NCBI RefSeq assembly: GCF_003386095.1
Contig: NZ_QREG01000003.1
Location: 186,001 to 250,000, forward strand
Source of the DNA: Marinoscillum furvescens DSM 4134
GTDB taxonomy: Bacteria; Bacteroidota; Bacteroidia; Cytophagales; Cyclobacteriaceae
Direction: 5' to 3'
DNA: 64,000 bases
The stretch's first letter is position 1; each line of letters begins with the position of its first letter. The notes below the pieces were generated by a model that was given only the letters and a program-made list of their open reading frames with translations, was not told where the DNA came from and ran no database searches. The position numbers and the translations under genes are program-made. Shown piece by piece: positions 25,371 through 34,869 of the stretch.

Positions 25371-26663
25371 TCAGATAACCATTCCTGCAGCTACCGTCTC
25401 ATTGGTTGCATCATCGATGAGTATCACGCTGCCTGTCTGGCGGTTTTTACGGTAAGAGTCTGCCAGTACAGGCTTGGTCGTCCGCAATGAAACCCGGCAT
25501 ATATCGTTCATTTTGATATCCGTATCTTCTTCATTTCTGTGAAGTGTATTGATATCCAATTTGTAGCGTACTTCCTTAATCATCGCTTTCATATCTGCTG
25601 AAGTATGCCTTAAGGTGTACTTGCCCCTTGGAATTGGGCCTTTTTGGTTTAACCAACACAACATCACTTCTAAATCTTGCTTAGCTTCTGGCTGATTATT
25701 GGTTCTAACCAACATATCTCCTCTACTAATGTCGATCTCGTCTTCAAGCGTAATGGTCACCGACATAGGAGCAAACGCTTCTTCGATTGGCCCATTGAAT
25801 GTGTCGATCGATTTGATTTTGGAAGTAAACCCGCTTGGCAGTGCGGTGATTTCATCACCTGGCTTGAAAACTCCTCCAGCAATACGACCTGCATATCCAC
25901 GGTAATCGTGAAACTCGTCAGACTTTGGTCGAATGACCGTCTGTACCGGAAAACGACAATCGATATGATTGTGGTCACTACCGATATGCAAGTGCTCCAA
26001 CGTGTACAGCAGCGTAGACCCTTCGTACCACGACATGCTTTCGCTGCGGTTTACTACGTTATCCCCTTTCAGCGCACTGATAGGAATGAAACGCACGTCT
26101 TTGACTTCAAGCTTCGAAGCGAAATCCTCAAAGTCTGCAACGATCTTGTTATAAACATCCTGACTGTAATCCACCAGGTCCATTTTGTTGATACAAACGA
26201 CGATGTGTGGAATCTGGAGAAGGGAAGCGATAATAGAATGTCGACATGTCTGCTCTACTACGCCATTTCGCGCATCGATCAATATAAGCGCGGCATTGGC
26301 TGTTGAAGCTCCGGTTACCATGTTTCTGGTGTACTGAATATGACCAGGCGTGTCGGCTATGATAAACTTTCGCTTAGGGGTCGCAAAGTAGCGATAGGCT
26401 ACATCAATCGTAATTCCTTGTTCACGCTCATCTTTCAATCCGTCGGTCAAAAGCGCCAGGTCTGTATCCTCCAGCCCTTTACGTTCGCTAGATTGTTTTA
26501 CCTGATCCAGTTGATCTTCAAAGATGGATTTGGAGTCGAAAAGCAACCGCCCAATTAGCGTACTTTTCCCATCATCTACACTTCCTGCAGTGGTGAAGCG
26601 TAACAGCTCCATATCTAAATAGCCATTGGTGTTGGCTGTTGACTGTTGGCTAGTATTTTCCAT
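25371..26663 (-). CDS. cysN: Sulfate adenylyltransferase, GTPase subunit
   Basis: The regulatory GTPase of ATP sulfurylase, which couples GTP hydrolysis to APS formation by CysD. The ATG at 26663 (MENTSQQ) gives 430 residues; an in-frame GTG at 26696 is less likely. G1 GSVDDGKSTLIGRLL lies near 22, the switch I region LKDEREQGITIDVAYRYF near 76, G3 DTPGHIQYTRNM near 104, and G4 NKMDLVDYS near 158. Two beta-barrel domains typical of CysN follow (GYAGRIAGGVFKPGDEI and beyond). There is no CysC fusion; a separate cysC is encoded two genes upstream. Order cysC-cysD-cysN-cysQ on one strand suggests a single unit. Confidence 0.95.
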   Translation of the reverse strand: MENTSQQSTANTNGYLDMELLRFTTAGSVDDGKSTLIGRLLFDSKSIFEDQLDQVKQSSERKGLEDTDLALLTDGLKDEREQGITIDVAYRYFATPKRKFIIADTPGHIQYTRNMVTGASTANAALILIDARNGVVEQTCRHSIIASLLQIPHIVVCINKMDLVDYSQDVYNKIVADFEDFASKLEVKDVRFIPISALKGDNVVNRSESMSWYEGSTLLYTLEHLHIGSDHNHIDCRFPVQTVIRPKSDEFHDYRGYAGRIAGGVFKPGDEITALPSGFTSKIKSIDTFNGPIEEAFAPMSVTITLEDEIDISRGDMLVRTNNQPEAKQDLEVMLCWLNQKGPIPRGKYTLRHTSADMKAMIKEVRYKLDINTLHRNEEDTDIKMNDICRVSLRTTKPVLADSYRKNRQTGSVILIDDATNETVAAGMVI

Positions 26664-26745
26664 TTGAGTAAGTATTTTCAAAGTGGGTGTCCCCACAAAA
26701 TGTCATTAATTATTTAGTCAAAAGTTTCGCAGAATAATGGACTTC

Positions 26746-27651
26746 CTAGAAATAGCCTTGCTTCTTTCGATCCTCCATTGCTGTTTCAGAACGCTTATCA
26801 TCTTCCCGGTTTCCACGTTCTGTCTGTCTTGCAGCTGCTACTTCCTCTACTATTTTCTCCAACGTGTCTGCATCCGACTCCACACCTCCTGTGATGGTAA
26901 TATCACCTAGAGTCCTAAATCTGATAACTTTCTCTTCTACCGTCTCTTTGGGATCTATCTGAATAAACTCAGATACAGGCAACCACGTACCATTTCGTCT
27001 GATCACCTTTCGCTCATGCGCAAAATAAAGAGACGGGATGTCAATGTTTTCCAACAAAATGTACTGCCATACATCCATCTCTGTCCAATTACTCAGCGGG
27101 AACACTCTAAAGTGCTCGCCATGATGATGTTTCCCATTGAAGATATTCCAAAGCTCTGGTCTTTGGTTTTTTGGGTCCCACTGACCAAACTCATCTCTAT
27201 GCGAAAAGAAACGCTCTTTGGCTCTGGCCTTTTCCTCATCTCTACGTGCACCGCCTATTGCCGCATCAAACTGATTCTCCTCCACTGTATCCAGCAAAGT
27301 CACCGTTTGAATTGCGTTTCGCGATGCATTCTTACCTTTTTCTTCGGCTGCTTTTCCTTCGTCTATGGATTTCTGTACCGATCCTACCACAAGTTTGGCG
27401 CCAAGCTTCTCTACCAAATTATCCCTAAACTCGATGGTCTCCGGGAAATTGTGACCGGTATCGATGTGAACCAAAGGAAACGGAATCTTAGCCGGATGGA
27501 AGGCTTTACGAGCCAGGTGTGTAATCACGATAGAATCTTTTCCTCCCGAAAAGAGGATCGCAGGATTCTCAAACTGTGCATACACTTCCCTAAGCACATA
27601 AATGGATTCAGCTTCCAGTTCGCGAAGATGTGATAAGTTGTAGCTTTTCAT
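26746..27651 (-). CDS. cysD: Sulfate adenylyltransferase, catalytic subunit
   Basis: A 301-residue ATP pyrophosphatase-type enzyme that makes APS from sulfate and ATP together with CysN. The PP-loop is ILFSGGKDSIVITHLA near residue 30. PLVHIDTGHNFPETIEFRD, AAIGGARRDEEKARAKERFFSHRD, the VFPLSNWTEMDVWQYI segment near 185 and the C-terminal RQTERGNREDDKRSETAMEDRKKQGYF are all characteristic of CysD. Length is exact for the family. It is separated by about 75-80 bp from cysC upstream and cysN downstream. No cysH or cysI is present in the window, which favours a sulfation role over assimilation, although such genes could lie elsewhere. Confidence 0.96.
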   Translation of the reverse strand: MKSYNLSHLRELEAESIYVLREVYAQFENPAILFSGGKDSIVITHLARKAFHPAKIPFPLVHIDTGHNFPETIEFRDNLVEKLGAKLVVGSVQKSIDEGKAAEEKGKNASRNAIQTVTLLDTVEENQFDAAIGGARRDEEKARAKERFFSHRDEFGQWDPKNQRPELWNIFNGKHHHGEHFRVFPLSNWTEMDVWQYILLENIDIPSLYFAHERKVIRRNGTWLPVSEFIQIDPKETVEEKVIRFRTLGDITITGGVESDADTLEKIVEEVAAARQTERGNREDDKRSETAMEDRKKQGYF

Positions 27652-27725
27652 AATTTACTTTTCAAAATGGTGATAAGTGGTTATCTACACCAGATGTTCA
27701 AAACGATGACGTTTCGAACAATAGC

Positions 27726-28322
27726 TTATTTCAATAACGGTAGTATTTTTTCCAGTAATACATTCAATGACTCTTCCACGGTTAAACCAACCGTTTCTAT
27801 GTGCACTTCTGGGTTTTCAGGTCGTTCGAAGGGTGAATCTATACCTGTAAAGTTAGGGATTTTGCCTGCTCGGGCTTTGGCATACAAGCCTTTCACATCC
27901 CTTTTCTCGCATTCTTCTAATGGGGTATCTACGAAAACTTCTATGAAATTCTCATCCCCTACAAGAGACCTGGCAGTAGCTCGGTCTTCCCGAAAGGGTG
28001 AAATAAATGCCGTTAATACAATCAAACCGGCATCAACGAACAGTTTGGATACTTCAGAAATTCGTCGAATGTTTTCTTTTCGACTGTCGTCTGAAAAATC
28101 AAGGTCCTTATTTAACCCTGACCGAACATTGTCTCCATCTAAGATGTATGTTTGGAATCCATTCTGATGAAGATAAGTCTCCAATGCACTCGCCAAAGTA
28201 GATTTACCTGAGCCTGAAAGGCCCGTAAACCAAAGCAATTTTGGGCGGTACCCATTCTTTTTCACTCGATCTTCAAGAGTGATGGTGTGCTGGTGAGGAA
28301 TGATATTTTCGTTAGTACTCAA
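27726..28322 (-). CDS. cysC: Adenylylsulfate kinase
   Basis: A 198-residue kinase that phosphorylates APS to PAPS, the donor for sulfotransferases. The Walker A motif is [17 protein letters not shown] near residue 31. [20 protein letters not shown] near 58, the [19 protein letters not shown] segment, [15 protein letters not shown] near 108 and [21 protein letters not shown] near 140 (the lid) complete the family signature. Length is standard for a free-standing CysC. It lies 16 bp after the TviB-type dehydrogenase gene, so the sulfate-activation genes continue the nucleotide-sugar transcript. This links PAPS supply to polysaccharide synthesis. Confidence 0.95.
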   Translation of the reverse strand: MSTNENIIPHQHTITLEDRVKKNGYRPKLLWFTGLSGSGKSTLASALETYLHQNGFQTYILDGDNVRSGLNKDLDFSDDSRKENIRRISEVSKLFVDAGLIVLTAFISPFREDRATARSLVGDENFIEVFVDTPLEECEKRDVKGLYAKARAGKIPNFTGIDSPFERPENPEVHIETVGLTVEESLNVLLEKILPLLK

Positions 28323-28338
28323 AGCGGGATTTCTATCT

Positions 28339-29598
28339 TTAAAGACGCGAATCTACTAATTCCCTGGCTAAAAGGCCTTTCACATCGTAGATAACATCTA
28401 CCTTTTTACGAATCGTTTGCCAGTCCATATCCAAAAAGGACTGATGCCCCACAGCTACAATTACCGCTGAATAATGAGATACCTCCAGGTTTTCAAGCAA
28501 TTCAACTCCATACTCTTGCACAACTTCATTGCGCTCTGCATGCGGATCGAAGACTTCAGCTCGGATATTATAATCTTCCAATTCCCGGTATATATCTATC
28601 ACGCGAGAGTTACGTATATCAGGGCAATTCTCTTTAAATGTAATACCCAGAATCAGTACTTTGGTCTCTGGACTAAGTCTGGCCTTTTGGGAAAGCAATT
28701 TGATGGTCTGCTGGGCCACATGTGCTCCCATGCCATCGTTTATTTTTCTTCCTGAAAGAATGACCTGAGGGTGGTACCCAAGTTCCTCTGCCTTGTAGGT
28801 AAGGTAATAAGGATCCACCCCTATGCAGTGGCCTCCAACTAACCCTGGCATAAATTTTAAGAAGTTCCACTTAGTACCTGCAGCTTCTAGCACCTCTCGT
28901 GTATCGAGTCCCATACGGCCGAAAATCAGTGCCAACTCATTCACAAAAGCGATATTGATATCACGCTGGGTATTTTCTATAACCTTGGCAGCTTCCGCTA
29001 CTTTTATCGATGAGGCTTTGTAAGTCCCTGCTTCTACAAAAGAGGCATAAAACTCATCTACTTTCTCAGCTATTTCTGGAGTACTACCACTGGTCACTTT
29101 TAGAATGGTAGTTAACCGATGCTCTTTGTCTCCAGGATTGATTCTTTCGGGAGAATACCCCACATAAAAATCCTGATTGAATTTCAACCCGCTGCCCTTT
29201 TCCAAAACAGGTACGCATACATCTTCGGTGCAGCCCGGGTACACCGTGGATTCGTATACCACTATAGCTCCTTTGGTAATAAACGGAGCTATCGTTTTTG
29301 ATGCTGCTAGAAGAGGTGTTAAATCAGGCTTTTTATGATCATCCACAGGAGTGGGCACCGTGACCACAAAGAAATTACATGACTTTAGTTCTTCAGCATT
29401 ACTTGTAAAACTGAGGTTTTCAGAACTTTTAAGTTCTTCAGGCTCTACTTCAAGTGTCCGATCTTCATAGTGCTTCAATTCAGCAATTCTGGAAGGATTG
29501 ATATCAAAACCGATGGTCAAATAATGCTTGCCAGACTCTACAGCCAGCGGCAAGCCTACATAACCTAATCCAATTATTGCTACTTTGAAGTCTTGCAT
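28339..29598 (-). CDS. UDP-HexNAc 6-dehydrogenase, TviB/WbpO type
   Basis: A 419-residue NAD-dependent enzyme that oxidises C6 of a UDP-N-acetylhexosamine (GlcNAc or GalNAc) to a uronic acid. The Rossmann motif is [38 protein letters not shown] near 80, [17 protein letters not shown] near 113, [15 protein letters not shown] near 146, the substrate helix [19 protein letters not shown] near 209, and the catalytic Cys in [14 protein letters not shown] near 256 are all TviB-family features. A C-terminal UDP-binding domain follows. Which hexosamine is used cannot be told by eye. It is 11 bp downstream of UDP-glucuronate decarboxylase and 16 bp before cysC. Confidence 0.9.
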   Translation of the reverse strand: MQDFKVAIIGLGYVGLPLAVESGKHYLTIGFDINPSRIAELKHYEDRTLEVEPEELKSSENLSFTSNAEELKSCNFFVVTVPTPVDDHKKPDLTPLLAASKTIAPFITKGAIVVYESTVYPGCTEDVCVPVLEKGSGLKFNQDFYVGYSPERINPGDKEHRLTTILKVTSGSTPEIAEKVDEFYASFVEAGTYKASSIKVAEAAKVIENTQRDINIAFVNELALIFGRMGLDTREVLEAAGTKWNFLKFMPGLVGGHCIGVDPYYLTYKAEELGYHPQVILSGRKINDGMGAHVAQQTIKLLSQKARLSPETKVLILGITFKENCPDIRNSRVIDIYRELEDYNIRAEVFDPHAERNEVVQEYGVELLENLEVSHYSAVIVAVGHQSFLDMDWQTIRKKVDVIYDVKGLLARELVDSRL

Positions 29599-29609
29599 TG
29601 ATCGTCTCC

Positions 29610-30551
29610 TTATTTAAGAACTTTCTCTTTGAAGTACTCCAAAGTAGGCTTTAACCCTTCTCCACGGGTGTATTTGGGTTCCCAGTCCAGCACCTCTTTT
29701 GCCAACGAAATATCTGGCTTTCGCTGCTTAGGGTCATCCTTAGGTAGATCCTTGTAGATGATTTTAGACTTAGAGCCCGTGAGTTTTATGATCTCCTCAC
29801 CAAACTCTTTTATGGTAATTTCATCCGGATTTCCAATGTTTACCGGCCCGGCATAATCAGACTTAAGCAAGCGATAGATGCCTTCCACCAAATCATCTAC
29901 ATAAGTAAATGATCTGGTTTGTGAGCCATCACCAAAAGCGGTCAGGTCCTCACCTCTCAGCGCTTGAGATATAAAAGCTGGCAGTACTCTACCATCGTCT
30001 AGTCGCATACGCGGACCAAACGTGTTGAAAATACGTACAATTCTTGTTTCCAGGCCGTGATAGGTGTGATATGCCATCGTCAACGCTTCCTGAAAACGTT
30101 TCGCTTCGTCATATACACCTCTTGGCCCAACTGGATTTACATTGCCCCAGTAGTCTTCCTTCTGAGGATGTACCAAAGGATCACCATATACTTCAGAAGT
30201 AGAGGCAATTAGCATTCTAGCTCCTTTGTCTTTAGCAAGCCCCAGGCAATTGTGTGTCCCCAAAGAGCCAACTTTCATGGTCTGAATGGGCATCTTTAGA
30301 TAATCTATAGGGCTCGCGGGAGAGGCAAAATGCAAGACATATTCCAGGTCACCAGCAACATGTACATACTTAGAAACGTCGTGATGGTGGAACTCAAAGT
30401 CCTTATTTCCCATCAGGTGCTCAATATTTGAGATGTCACCCGTGAGCAGGTTATCCATGGCAATCACATGATAACCCTCAGCCAAAAACCGATCACATAG
30501 ATGCGAACCCAAAAATCCAGCACCACCGGTTATTAATACTTTTTTCTTCAC
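29610..30551 (-). CDS. UDP-glucuronate decarboxylase (UDP-xylose synthase)
   Basis: A 313-residue extended SDR that converts UDP-glucuronic acid to UDP-xylose. The motifs are characteristic: [27 protein letters not shown] near 56, [21 protein letters not shown] near 70, [14 protein letters not shown] near 117, the catalytic YDEAKRFQE near 147, [22 protein letters not shown] near 172, and [18 protein letters not shown]. The SPASP and DDGRV stretches separate UXS from other SDRs. Its start overlaps the ugd stop by 4 bp, so the two successive enzymes UDP-Glc to UDP-GlcA to UDP-Xyl are translationally coupled. Confidence 0.94.
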   Translation of the reverse strand: MKKKVLITGGAGFLGSHLCDRFLAEGYHVIAMDNLLTGDISNIEHLMGNKDFEFHHHDVSKYVHVAGDLEYVLHFASPASPIDYLKMPIQTMKVGSLGTHNCLGLAKDKGARMLIASTSEVYGDPLVHPQKEDYWGNVNPVGPRGVYDEAKRFQEALTMAYHTYHGLETRIVRIFNTFGPRMRLDDGRVLPAFISQALRGEDLTAFGDGSQTRSFTYVDDLVEGIYRLLKSDYAGPVNIGNPDEITIKEFGEEIIKLTGSKSKIIYKDLPKDDPKQRKPDISLAKEVLDWEPKYTRGEGLKPTLEYFKEKVLK

Positions 30552-31861
30552 GACTGCACGGTTTTTCGTCCTACACTATAATAAGTGTATCCAAGTTCTT
30601 CCATATTCTCGAGCTCATATAGGTTTCGACCATCGAAGATGACCTTGTTAGCAAGCGCTTTTTCCATTTTATCAAATTCTGGAGTCCTGAAAACTGGCCA
30701 CTCGGTCATGATCATCAGGGCATCAGCACCTTCCAATGCATCATACTCGTCATTAGCGAAATAGATCTTATCCCCAAAAACTCCTTTTACGTTTTCCATA
30801 GCTTCGGGATCGTAAGCCTTCACTTTGGCTCCCAGACTCAGCAGCTTGGTGATATTCTCCAATGCCGGAGCCTCTCGTATATCATCTGTATAGGGTTTAA
30901 ATGCCAAGCCCCAAATCGCAATGGTTTTACCTGACAAATCACCACCAAAATACTCCTTCAATGGCTCGATCATTTTCTCTTTCTGCTTGTGATTGACATC
31001 CATCACAGAGTTGAGGATCTTAAAGTCATACTTCACCTCGCTCGCCGATTTAGCTAGTGCTTGCACATCTTTAGGGAAGCAGCTACCTCCATATCCGATA
31101 CCTGCAAACAAGAAACGCTTACCAATCCTGGAATCAGTACCAACTCCCTTTCGAACCATGTCCACATCAGCACCTAGCAGCTCACATAGATTGGCTATTT
31201 CATTCATGAAAGTGATTTTAGTAGCCAGGAATGAGTTGGCAGCATACTTTGTCAGCTCAGCAGATTTTACATCCATAAAAATGATCGGATTTCCCTGACG
31301 CACAAATGGAGCGTAAAGCTTTTCCATCACCTTTTTAGCTTTTTCGTTTTCGGCTCCAATCACTACGCGATCCGGCTTCATAAAATCCTCCACAGCAACT
31401 CCTTCTCTCAGGAATTCGGGATTTGACACCACATCGAAATCTACCTTTGCGTTCTTTGCTATCGCAGCGGTCACTTTGTCTGCAGTACCTACCGGCACTG
31501 TACTCTTGTCCACCACCACAGCATAATCTTCCAAAATATGGCCCAGGTCATCTGCCACCTTCAGTACATATTTTAAGTCTGCCGAACCGTCTTCACCTGG
31601 AGGTGTTGGCAATGCCAAAAAGATGATTTGAGCCCCTTTGATACCTTCAGCCAAATCGGTAGTGAAATCTAATCTACCCTGACGAATGTTTCGCTCAAAT
31701 AAAACCTCCAAACCGGGTTCGTAAATGGTGATCTGTTTATTTCGAAGTTTTTCTACTTTCTTTTCATCGATATCCACACAGGTAACGTGGTTTCCTGTTT
31801 CGGCAAAACATGTACCTGTTACCAACCCTACATATCCGGTTCCTACAACGGCTATTTTCAT
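30548..31861 (-). CDS. ugd: UDP-glucose 6-dehydrogenase
   Basis: A 437-residue enzyme oxidising UDP-glucose to UDP-glucuronate with two NAD. N-terminal [39 protein letters not shown] near 90, [15 protein letters not shown] near 120, [21 protein letters not shown] near 150, [21 protein letters not shown] near 205, and the catalytic Cys in [16 protein letters not shown] near 258 are all visible, with the C-terminal domain starting at [19 protein letters not shown]. It is the first gene of the minus-strand nucleotide-sugar/PAPS group. A minus-strand -7-like box TACTTTTG (bases 31958 to 31951) lies upstream, about 90 bp from the start, but no clear -33 element accompanies it. It is divergent from the acyl-CoA dehydrogenase gene. 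Confidence 0.96.
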   Translation of the reverse strand: MKIAVVGTGYVGLVTGTCFAETGNHVTCVDIDEKKVEKLRNKQITIYEPGLEVLFERNIRQGRLDFTTDLAEGIKGAQIIFLALPTPPGEDGSADLKYVLKVADDLGHILEDYAVVVDKSTVPVGTADKVTAAIAKNAKVDFDVVSNPEFLREGVAVEDFMKPDRVVIGAENEKAKKVMEKLYAPFVRQGNPIIFMDVKSAELTKYAANSFLATKITFMNEIANLCELLGADVDMVRKGVGTDSRIGKRFLFAGIGYGGSCFPKDVQALAKSASEVKYDFKILNSVMDVNHKQKEKMIEPLKEYFGGDLSGKTIAIWGLAFKPYTDDIREAPALENITKLLSLGAKVKAYDPEAMENVKGVFGDKIYFANDEYDALEGADALMIMTEWPVFRTPEFDKMEKALANKVIFDGRNLYELENMEELGYTYYSVGRKTVQS

Positions 31862-32065
31862 GGTTCTATTCTTGTTTTTGTTCGTTAGTGTTCAATCTTA
31901 CGACGGCATCCCAAGGTGAAATGACGCTACTCGACTACTCGCGAGAGTGGCAAAAGTAAATTTTTTGGTCTTAATATCTAGCCTATCCCTTCGATATAAG
32001 ATATATGTCACACTTTTCGCTACAGCGTAGGAGAAAACCAAAGCACACTTCGTGAAGTTAAGATG

Positions 32066-32098
32066 TTGCAATAATGGCTATACTATTTGATAGCTTTG
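32066..32098 (+). promoter_or_regulatory. Bacteroidetes-type promoter of the acyl-CoA dehydrogenase gene
   Basis: The sequence has TTG at 32066-32068 and TAGCTTTG at 32091-32098, separated by 22 bp. This fits the phylum's -33/-7 consensus (TTTG and TAnnTTTG). The start codon lies 28 bp further on. Confidence 0.65.
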
Positions 32099-32126
32099 TA
32101 GCTAAACAACATTACCCCATTTAATT

Positions 32127-33293
32127 ATGATAGATGTAAAATCAGCTGAAACGCAGCTCACCCCGCATGCGGAAAACCAGCGAATGATTGCCGAAATGAT
32201 TCGAGATTTTGGCAAAAGAGAGATCGCTCCATATATGATGGAGTGGGACGAATCCCAGGAATTCCCAATTCAGGTATTCAAAAAGTTAGGAGAGCTCGGC
32301 CTGATGGGTGTACTCGTGCCTCAGGAATACGGAGGCTCAGGTTTTGGGTATCATGAATACGTTACGGCCATCATAGAGCTAGCTAAAATAGATGGATCTA
32401 TTGGTCTATCAATGGCCGCACACAACAGCCTCTGCACGGGACACATTCTCCAACATGCCAACGAAAGCCAAAAAGCTCGGTTTTTACCGAAGCTAGCCAC
32501 CTGCGAGTGGCTGGGTGCGTGGGGACTCACAGAACCCAACACAGGTTCTGATGCTGGCAACATGAAAACAACGGCAGTAAAAGAAGGTGACGAATGGGTG
32601 ATCAACGGCGCCAAAAATTTCATTACCCATGGTATTTCTGCAGATGTGGCAGTAGTCATCGCCAGAACCGGTGAGCCCGGTCAATCAAGAAATGGCTCTG
32701 CATTTATAGTGGAAAGAGAGACCCCCGGCTTCTCTGGCGGCAGAAAAGAAAATAAACTTGGAATGAGATGTTCAGAAACAGCTGAAATGATTTTCGACAA
32801 CTGTCGCATACCCGCTGAAAACCTCATCGGTGAAGTAGGCGACGGATTTGTGCAGTCGCTAAAAGTACTTGATGGAGGACGGATATCAATTGCTGCCCTC
32901 AGCTGCGGGATTGCGGAAGGTGCCCTCGATGCTGCAACTGCATACGCTCAGGAGCGCCATCAGTTTGGCAAACCCATCGCTTCATTTCAGGGAATATCGT
33001 TCAAATTGGCAGAAATGGCAACAAAAGTAGAAGCGGCAAAGCTGCTCACAAGTCAAGCGGCGGATTTGAAAAACCAAGGCAAACCCATGACTAAAGAATC
33101 CGCCATGGCGAAACTCTATGCATCCGAAATTAGCGTGGAAGTGGCCGATGAAGCAGTACAAATTTTCGGGGGCTATGGCTATACCAAAGACTACCCTGTG
33201 GAGAAATTCTACCGTGATGCCAAGCTCTGTACCATCGGTGAGGGCACTTCTGAGATTCAGAAATTGGTCATTTCCAGAGAACTATTGAAATAA
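32127..33293 (+). CDS. Acyl-CoA dehydrogenase
   Basis: A 388-residue FAD enzyme that introduces the alpha-beta double bond into acyl-CoA during beta-oxidation or branched-chain amino acid breakdown. N-terminal helical domain to about residue 120. The FAD-binding beta domain has [19 protein letters not shown] near 130 and [18 protein letters not shown] near 155. The C-terminal helical domain has [26 protein letters not shown] near 275, [22 protein letters not shown] near 345 and the catalytic-Glu segment [16 protein letters not shown] at the end, placing it in the short/medium-chain (butyryl-CoA-like) group. It stands alone on its transcript; the downstream rpsU has its own promoter directly after the stop codon. 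Confidence 0.95.
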   Translation: MIDVKSAETQLTPHAENQRMIAEMIRDFGKREIAPYMMEWDESQEFPIQVFKKLGELGLMGVLVPQEYGGSGFGYHEYVTAIIELAKIDGSIGLSMAAHNSLCTGHILQHANESQKARFLPKLATCEWLGAWGLTEPNTGSDAGNMKTTAVKEGDEWVINGAKNFITHGISADVAVVIARTGEPGQSRNGSAFIVERETPGFSGGRKENKLGMRCSETAEMIFDNCRIPAENLIGEVGDGFVQSLKVLDGGRISIAALSCGIAEGALDAATAYAQERHQFGKPIASFQGISFKLAEMATKVEAAKLLTSQAADLKNQGKPMTKESAMAKLYASEISVEVADEAVQIFGGYGYTKDYPVEKFYRDAKLCTIGEGTSEIQKLVISRELLK

Positions 33294-33295
33294 TC

Positions 33296-33326
33296 TTTGC
33301 CATGCTTAAAAATTATTCTATTTTTG
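33296..33326 (+). promoter_or_regulatory. Bacteroidetes-type promoter of rpsU
   Basis: TTTG at 33296-33299 and TATTTTTG at 33319-33326 are separated by 19 bp, an exact match to the phylum's housekeeping promoter (TTTG-N19-TAnnTTTG). The -33 element begins 3 bases after the acyl-CoA dehydrogenase stop codon, and rpsU starts 21 bases after the -7 box. Confidence 0.85.
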
Positions 33327-33346
33327 CAGGCTCAAAATAAGGAATC

Positions 33347-33541
33347 ATGATTGTAGTAAACGTAAAAGAAAACGAGTCAATCGACAAAGCGCTTAAAAGA
33401 TTCAAGAAGAAGTTCGAAAAAACGGGCACTCTTAGAGAGCTACGTGAGCGTACTTTTTTCACCAAGCCTTCTGTAAAAAGAAGAACTGAGGTAATCAAAG
33501 CTGAGTACCGTCAGCACATGCGCGAGCAAGAAAACAAGTAA
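33347..33541 (+). CDS. rpsU: 30S ribosomal protein S21
   Basis: A 64-residue basic protein of the small subunit platform, near the anti-Shine-Dalgarno end of 16S rRNA. It begins MIVVNVKENESIDKALKRFKKK, then FEKTGTLRELRERTFFTKPS and a basic C-terminal region, which is a full match to the S21 family. It is encoded directly after a consensus promoter and before xerC and hpf, an order common in Bacteroidota. A strong 15-bp hairpin follows the gene before xerC. Confidence 0.97.
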   Translation: MIVVNVKENESIDKALKRFKKKFEKTGTLRELRERTFFTKPSVKRRTEVIKAEYRQHMREQENK

Positions 33542-33571
33542 TCCCTCAGGGATAAATCATATGAAATTACT

Positions 33572-33607
33572 AAGTTAGTATTTCTCGATGGTGAGAAATA
33601 CTAACTT
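33572..33607 (+). other. Perfect 15-bp hairpin between rpsU and xerC
   Basis: The arms AAGTTAGTATTTCTC (33572-33586) and GAGAAATACTAACTT (33593-33607) pair fully around the loop GATGGT. The 3' arm ends 3 bases before the xerC ATG at 33611, so the xerC initiation region would be occluded. The T-run after it is weak (TTTCT), so it may be a leaky terminator of rpsU, an RNase processing site, or a translational control element. Confidence 0.7.
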
Positions 33608-33610
33608 TCT

Positions 33611-34486
33611 ATGATTGATCCATTCCTCAGATACTTACAGGCAGAAAAGCGTTACAGTAAGCATACGCTCATCGCTTATGAAAAAGATCTGGATCAATTT
33701 TCTGAATATCTCAAGGTTACCTTCGAGATAGTAAAGTCTGAAGAGGCAACTCACGCACATCTGCGAGGTTGGGTGGTTGAGTTGATGGAAGCTGAAAACT
33801 CTCCACGCACCATCAACCGTAAAATTGCCACGCTCAAATCTTATTACAAATTCCTGCTTTCCCGGGGGTACATTGCAAAAAATCCTGCAAGCAGGCTCAA
33901 GCCGCTTAAAACTGACAAGAAACTCCCCACTTTCGTAAGGGAAAGCGAAATCACCACATTACTGGATCAAGTAGAGTTTACTCAAGACTTCCATGGCCTG
34001 AGAGATCGACTCATCATAGAAATGCTCTACGCCACGGGGATGAGACTTTCAGAACTTATCCACCTCAAAGACCTGGACATCAACTCTTTTCAGGGTACTG
34101 TAAAAGTTTTAGGAAAAAGAAATAAGGAAAGAGTCATACCAATTGGCAAATTTCTCGTTAAATTAATACAAGATTACCAGCGAGCACGAAACGAGCTTTT
34201 CGGCAAATGTGATTTTTTGCTGGTAACTGACAAGGGAGTCAAACTTTATCCAATGGTGGTGTATAAAACAGTACAAAAATACCTTTCGCTAGTCACTACG
34301 GCCAGCAAGAAGAGTCCGCATGTACTTCGCCACACTTTTGCCACCCACCTGCTAAACAAAGGAGCAGACCTCAATGCCGTGAAAGATTTACTGGGGCACA
34401 GCAGCTTGTCTGCCACCCAGGTGTATACACACAATTCAATGGAGAAGCTCAAGTCTGTTTTTGACCAGGCTCATCCAAAAGCTTAA
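33611..34486 (+). CDS. xerC: Tyrosine recombinase XerC/XerD type
   Basis: A 291-residue site-specific recombinase that resolves chromosome dimers at dif. N-terminal SAM-like DNA-binding domain (about residues 1-85, with YSKHTLIAYEKDLDQF and SPRTINRKIATLKSYYKF). In the catalytic domain the nucleophile set is visible: Arg in YATGMRLSELIHL near 145, Lys in VLGKRNKERVIP near 170, HVLRHTFATHLL near 240 (His and Arg), GHSSLSATQVYTH near 262-275 (His and the catalytic Tyr). Length and position between rpsU and hpf match the xerC of Bacteroidota. No phage or integron genes are nearby. Whether it is XerC or XerD cannot be separated by eye. Confidence 0.9.
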   Translation: MIDPFLRYLQAEKRYSKHTLIAYEKDLDQFSEYLKVTFEIVKSEEATHAHLRGWVVELMEAENSPRTINRKIATLKSYYKFLLSRGYIAKNPASRLKPLKTDKKLPTFVRESEITTLLDQVEFTQDFHGLRDRLIIEMLYATGMRLSELIHLKDLDINSFQGTVKVLGKRNKERVIPIGKFLVKLIQDYQRARNELFGKCDFLLVTDKGVKLYPMVVYKTVQKYLSLVTTASKKSPHVLRHTFATHLLNKGADLNAVKDLLGHSSLSATQVYTHNSMEKLKSVFDQAHPKA

Positions 34487-34515
34487 TACGTTTTTAACCC
34501 TAAAATTTAAGAATC

Positions 34516-34815
34516 ATGAAACTACAAATGCATTCTATTCACTTCGACGCTGATCAGAAATTGGTTGATTTCATTCAAAAAAAAGCCAATAAACTCGATA
34601 CTTTCTATGACAGAATCATCGATGGTGAAGTTTTCATGAGACTCGAAAAAGACAATGAGAGAGAAAATAAGCTGCTCGAAATAAAGCTAAACATTCCCGG
34701 ATCACAGCTATTTGCTAAAGAAAAATCCAAATCCTTTGAAGCAGCTGCAGACGAGGCAGTAGAGGCCCTAAGGCGACAGCTCAAAAAGCACAAAGAAAAG
34801 ATGACAGCCCATTAA
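34516..34815 (+). CDS. hpf: Ribosome hibernation-promoting factor, short form
   Basis: A 99-residue HPF/RaiA (YfiA-like) protein that binds the 30S decoding region in slow growth. It begins MKLQMHSIHFDADQKLVDFI, with KKANKLDTFYDRIIDGEVFMRL and, near 70, the Lys-rich SKSFEAAADEAVEALRRQLKKHKEK that is conserved in the family. It lacks the C-terminal dimerisation domain of long HPF. It is 29 bp after xerC, so the two are probably co-transcribed, and it ends at a strong terminator. Confidence 0.95.
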   Translation: MKLQMHSIHFDADQKLVDFIQKKANKLDTFYDRIIDGEVFMRLEKDNERENKLLEIKLNIPGSQLFAKEKSKSFEAAADEAVEALRRQLKKHKEKMTAH

Positions 34816-34820
34816 ACGAA

Positions 34821-34848
34821 AAAAGCCCCGCAAATGCGGGGCTTTTTT
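34821..34848. terminator. Bidirectional terminator between hpf and cysS
   Basis: A GCCCCGC/GCGGGGC stem (34825-34831 and 34836-34842) with an AAAT loop is followed by six Ts and preceded by an A-tract. It can end the hpf transcript on the plus strand and the cysS transcript on the minus strand. Confidence 0.93.
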
Positions 34849-34869
34849 ATTTTGATCGCCAGTCGATTA

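Noticed and set aside
25677-26306. Plus-strand open frame of 209 codons opposite cysN
   Set aside because: It lies wholly inside a strongly conserved gene, has no family features and no promoter or ribosome site; a shadow frame.
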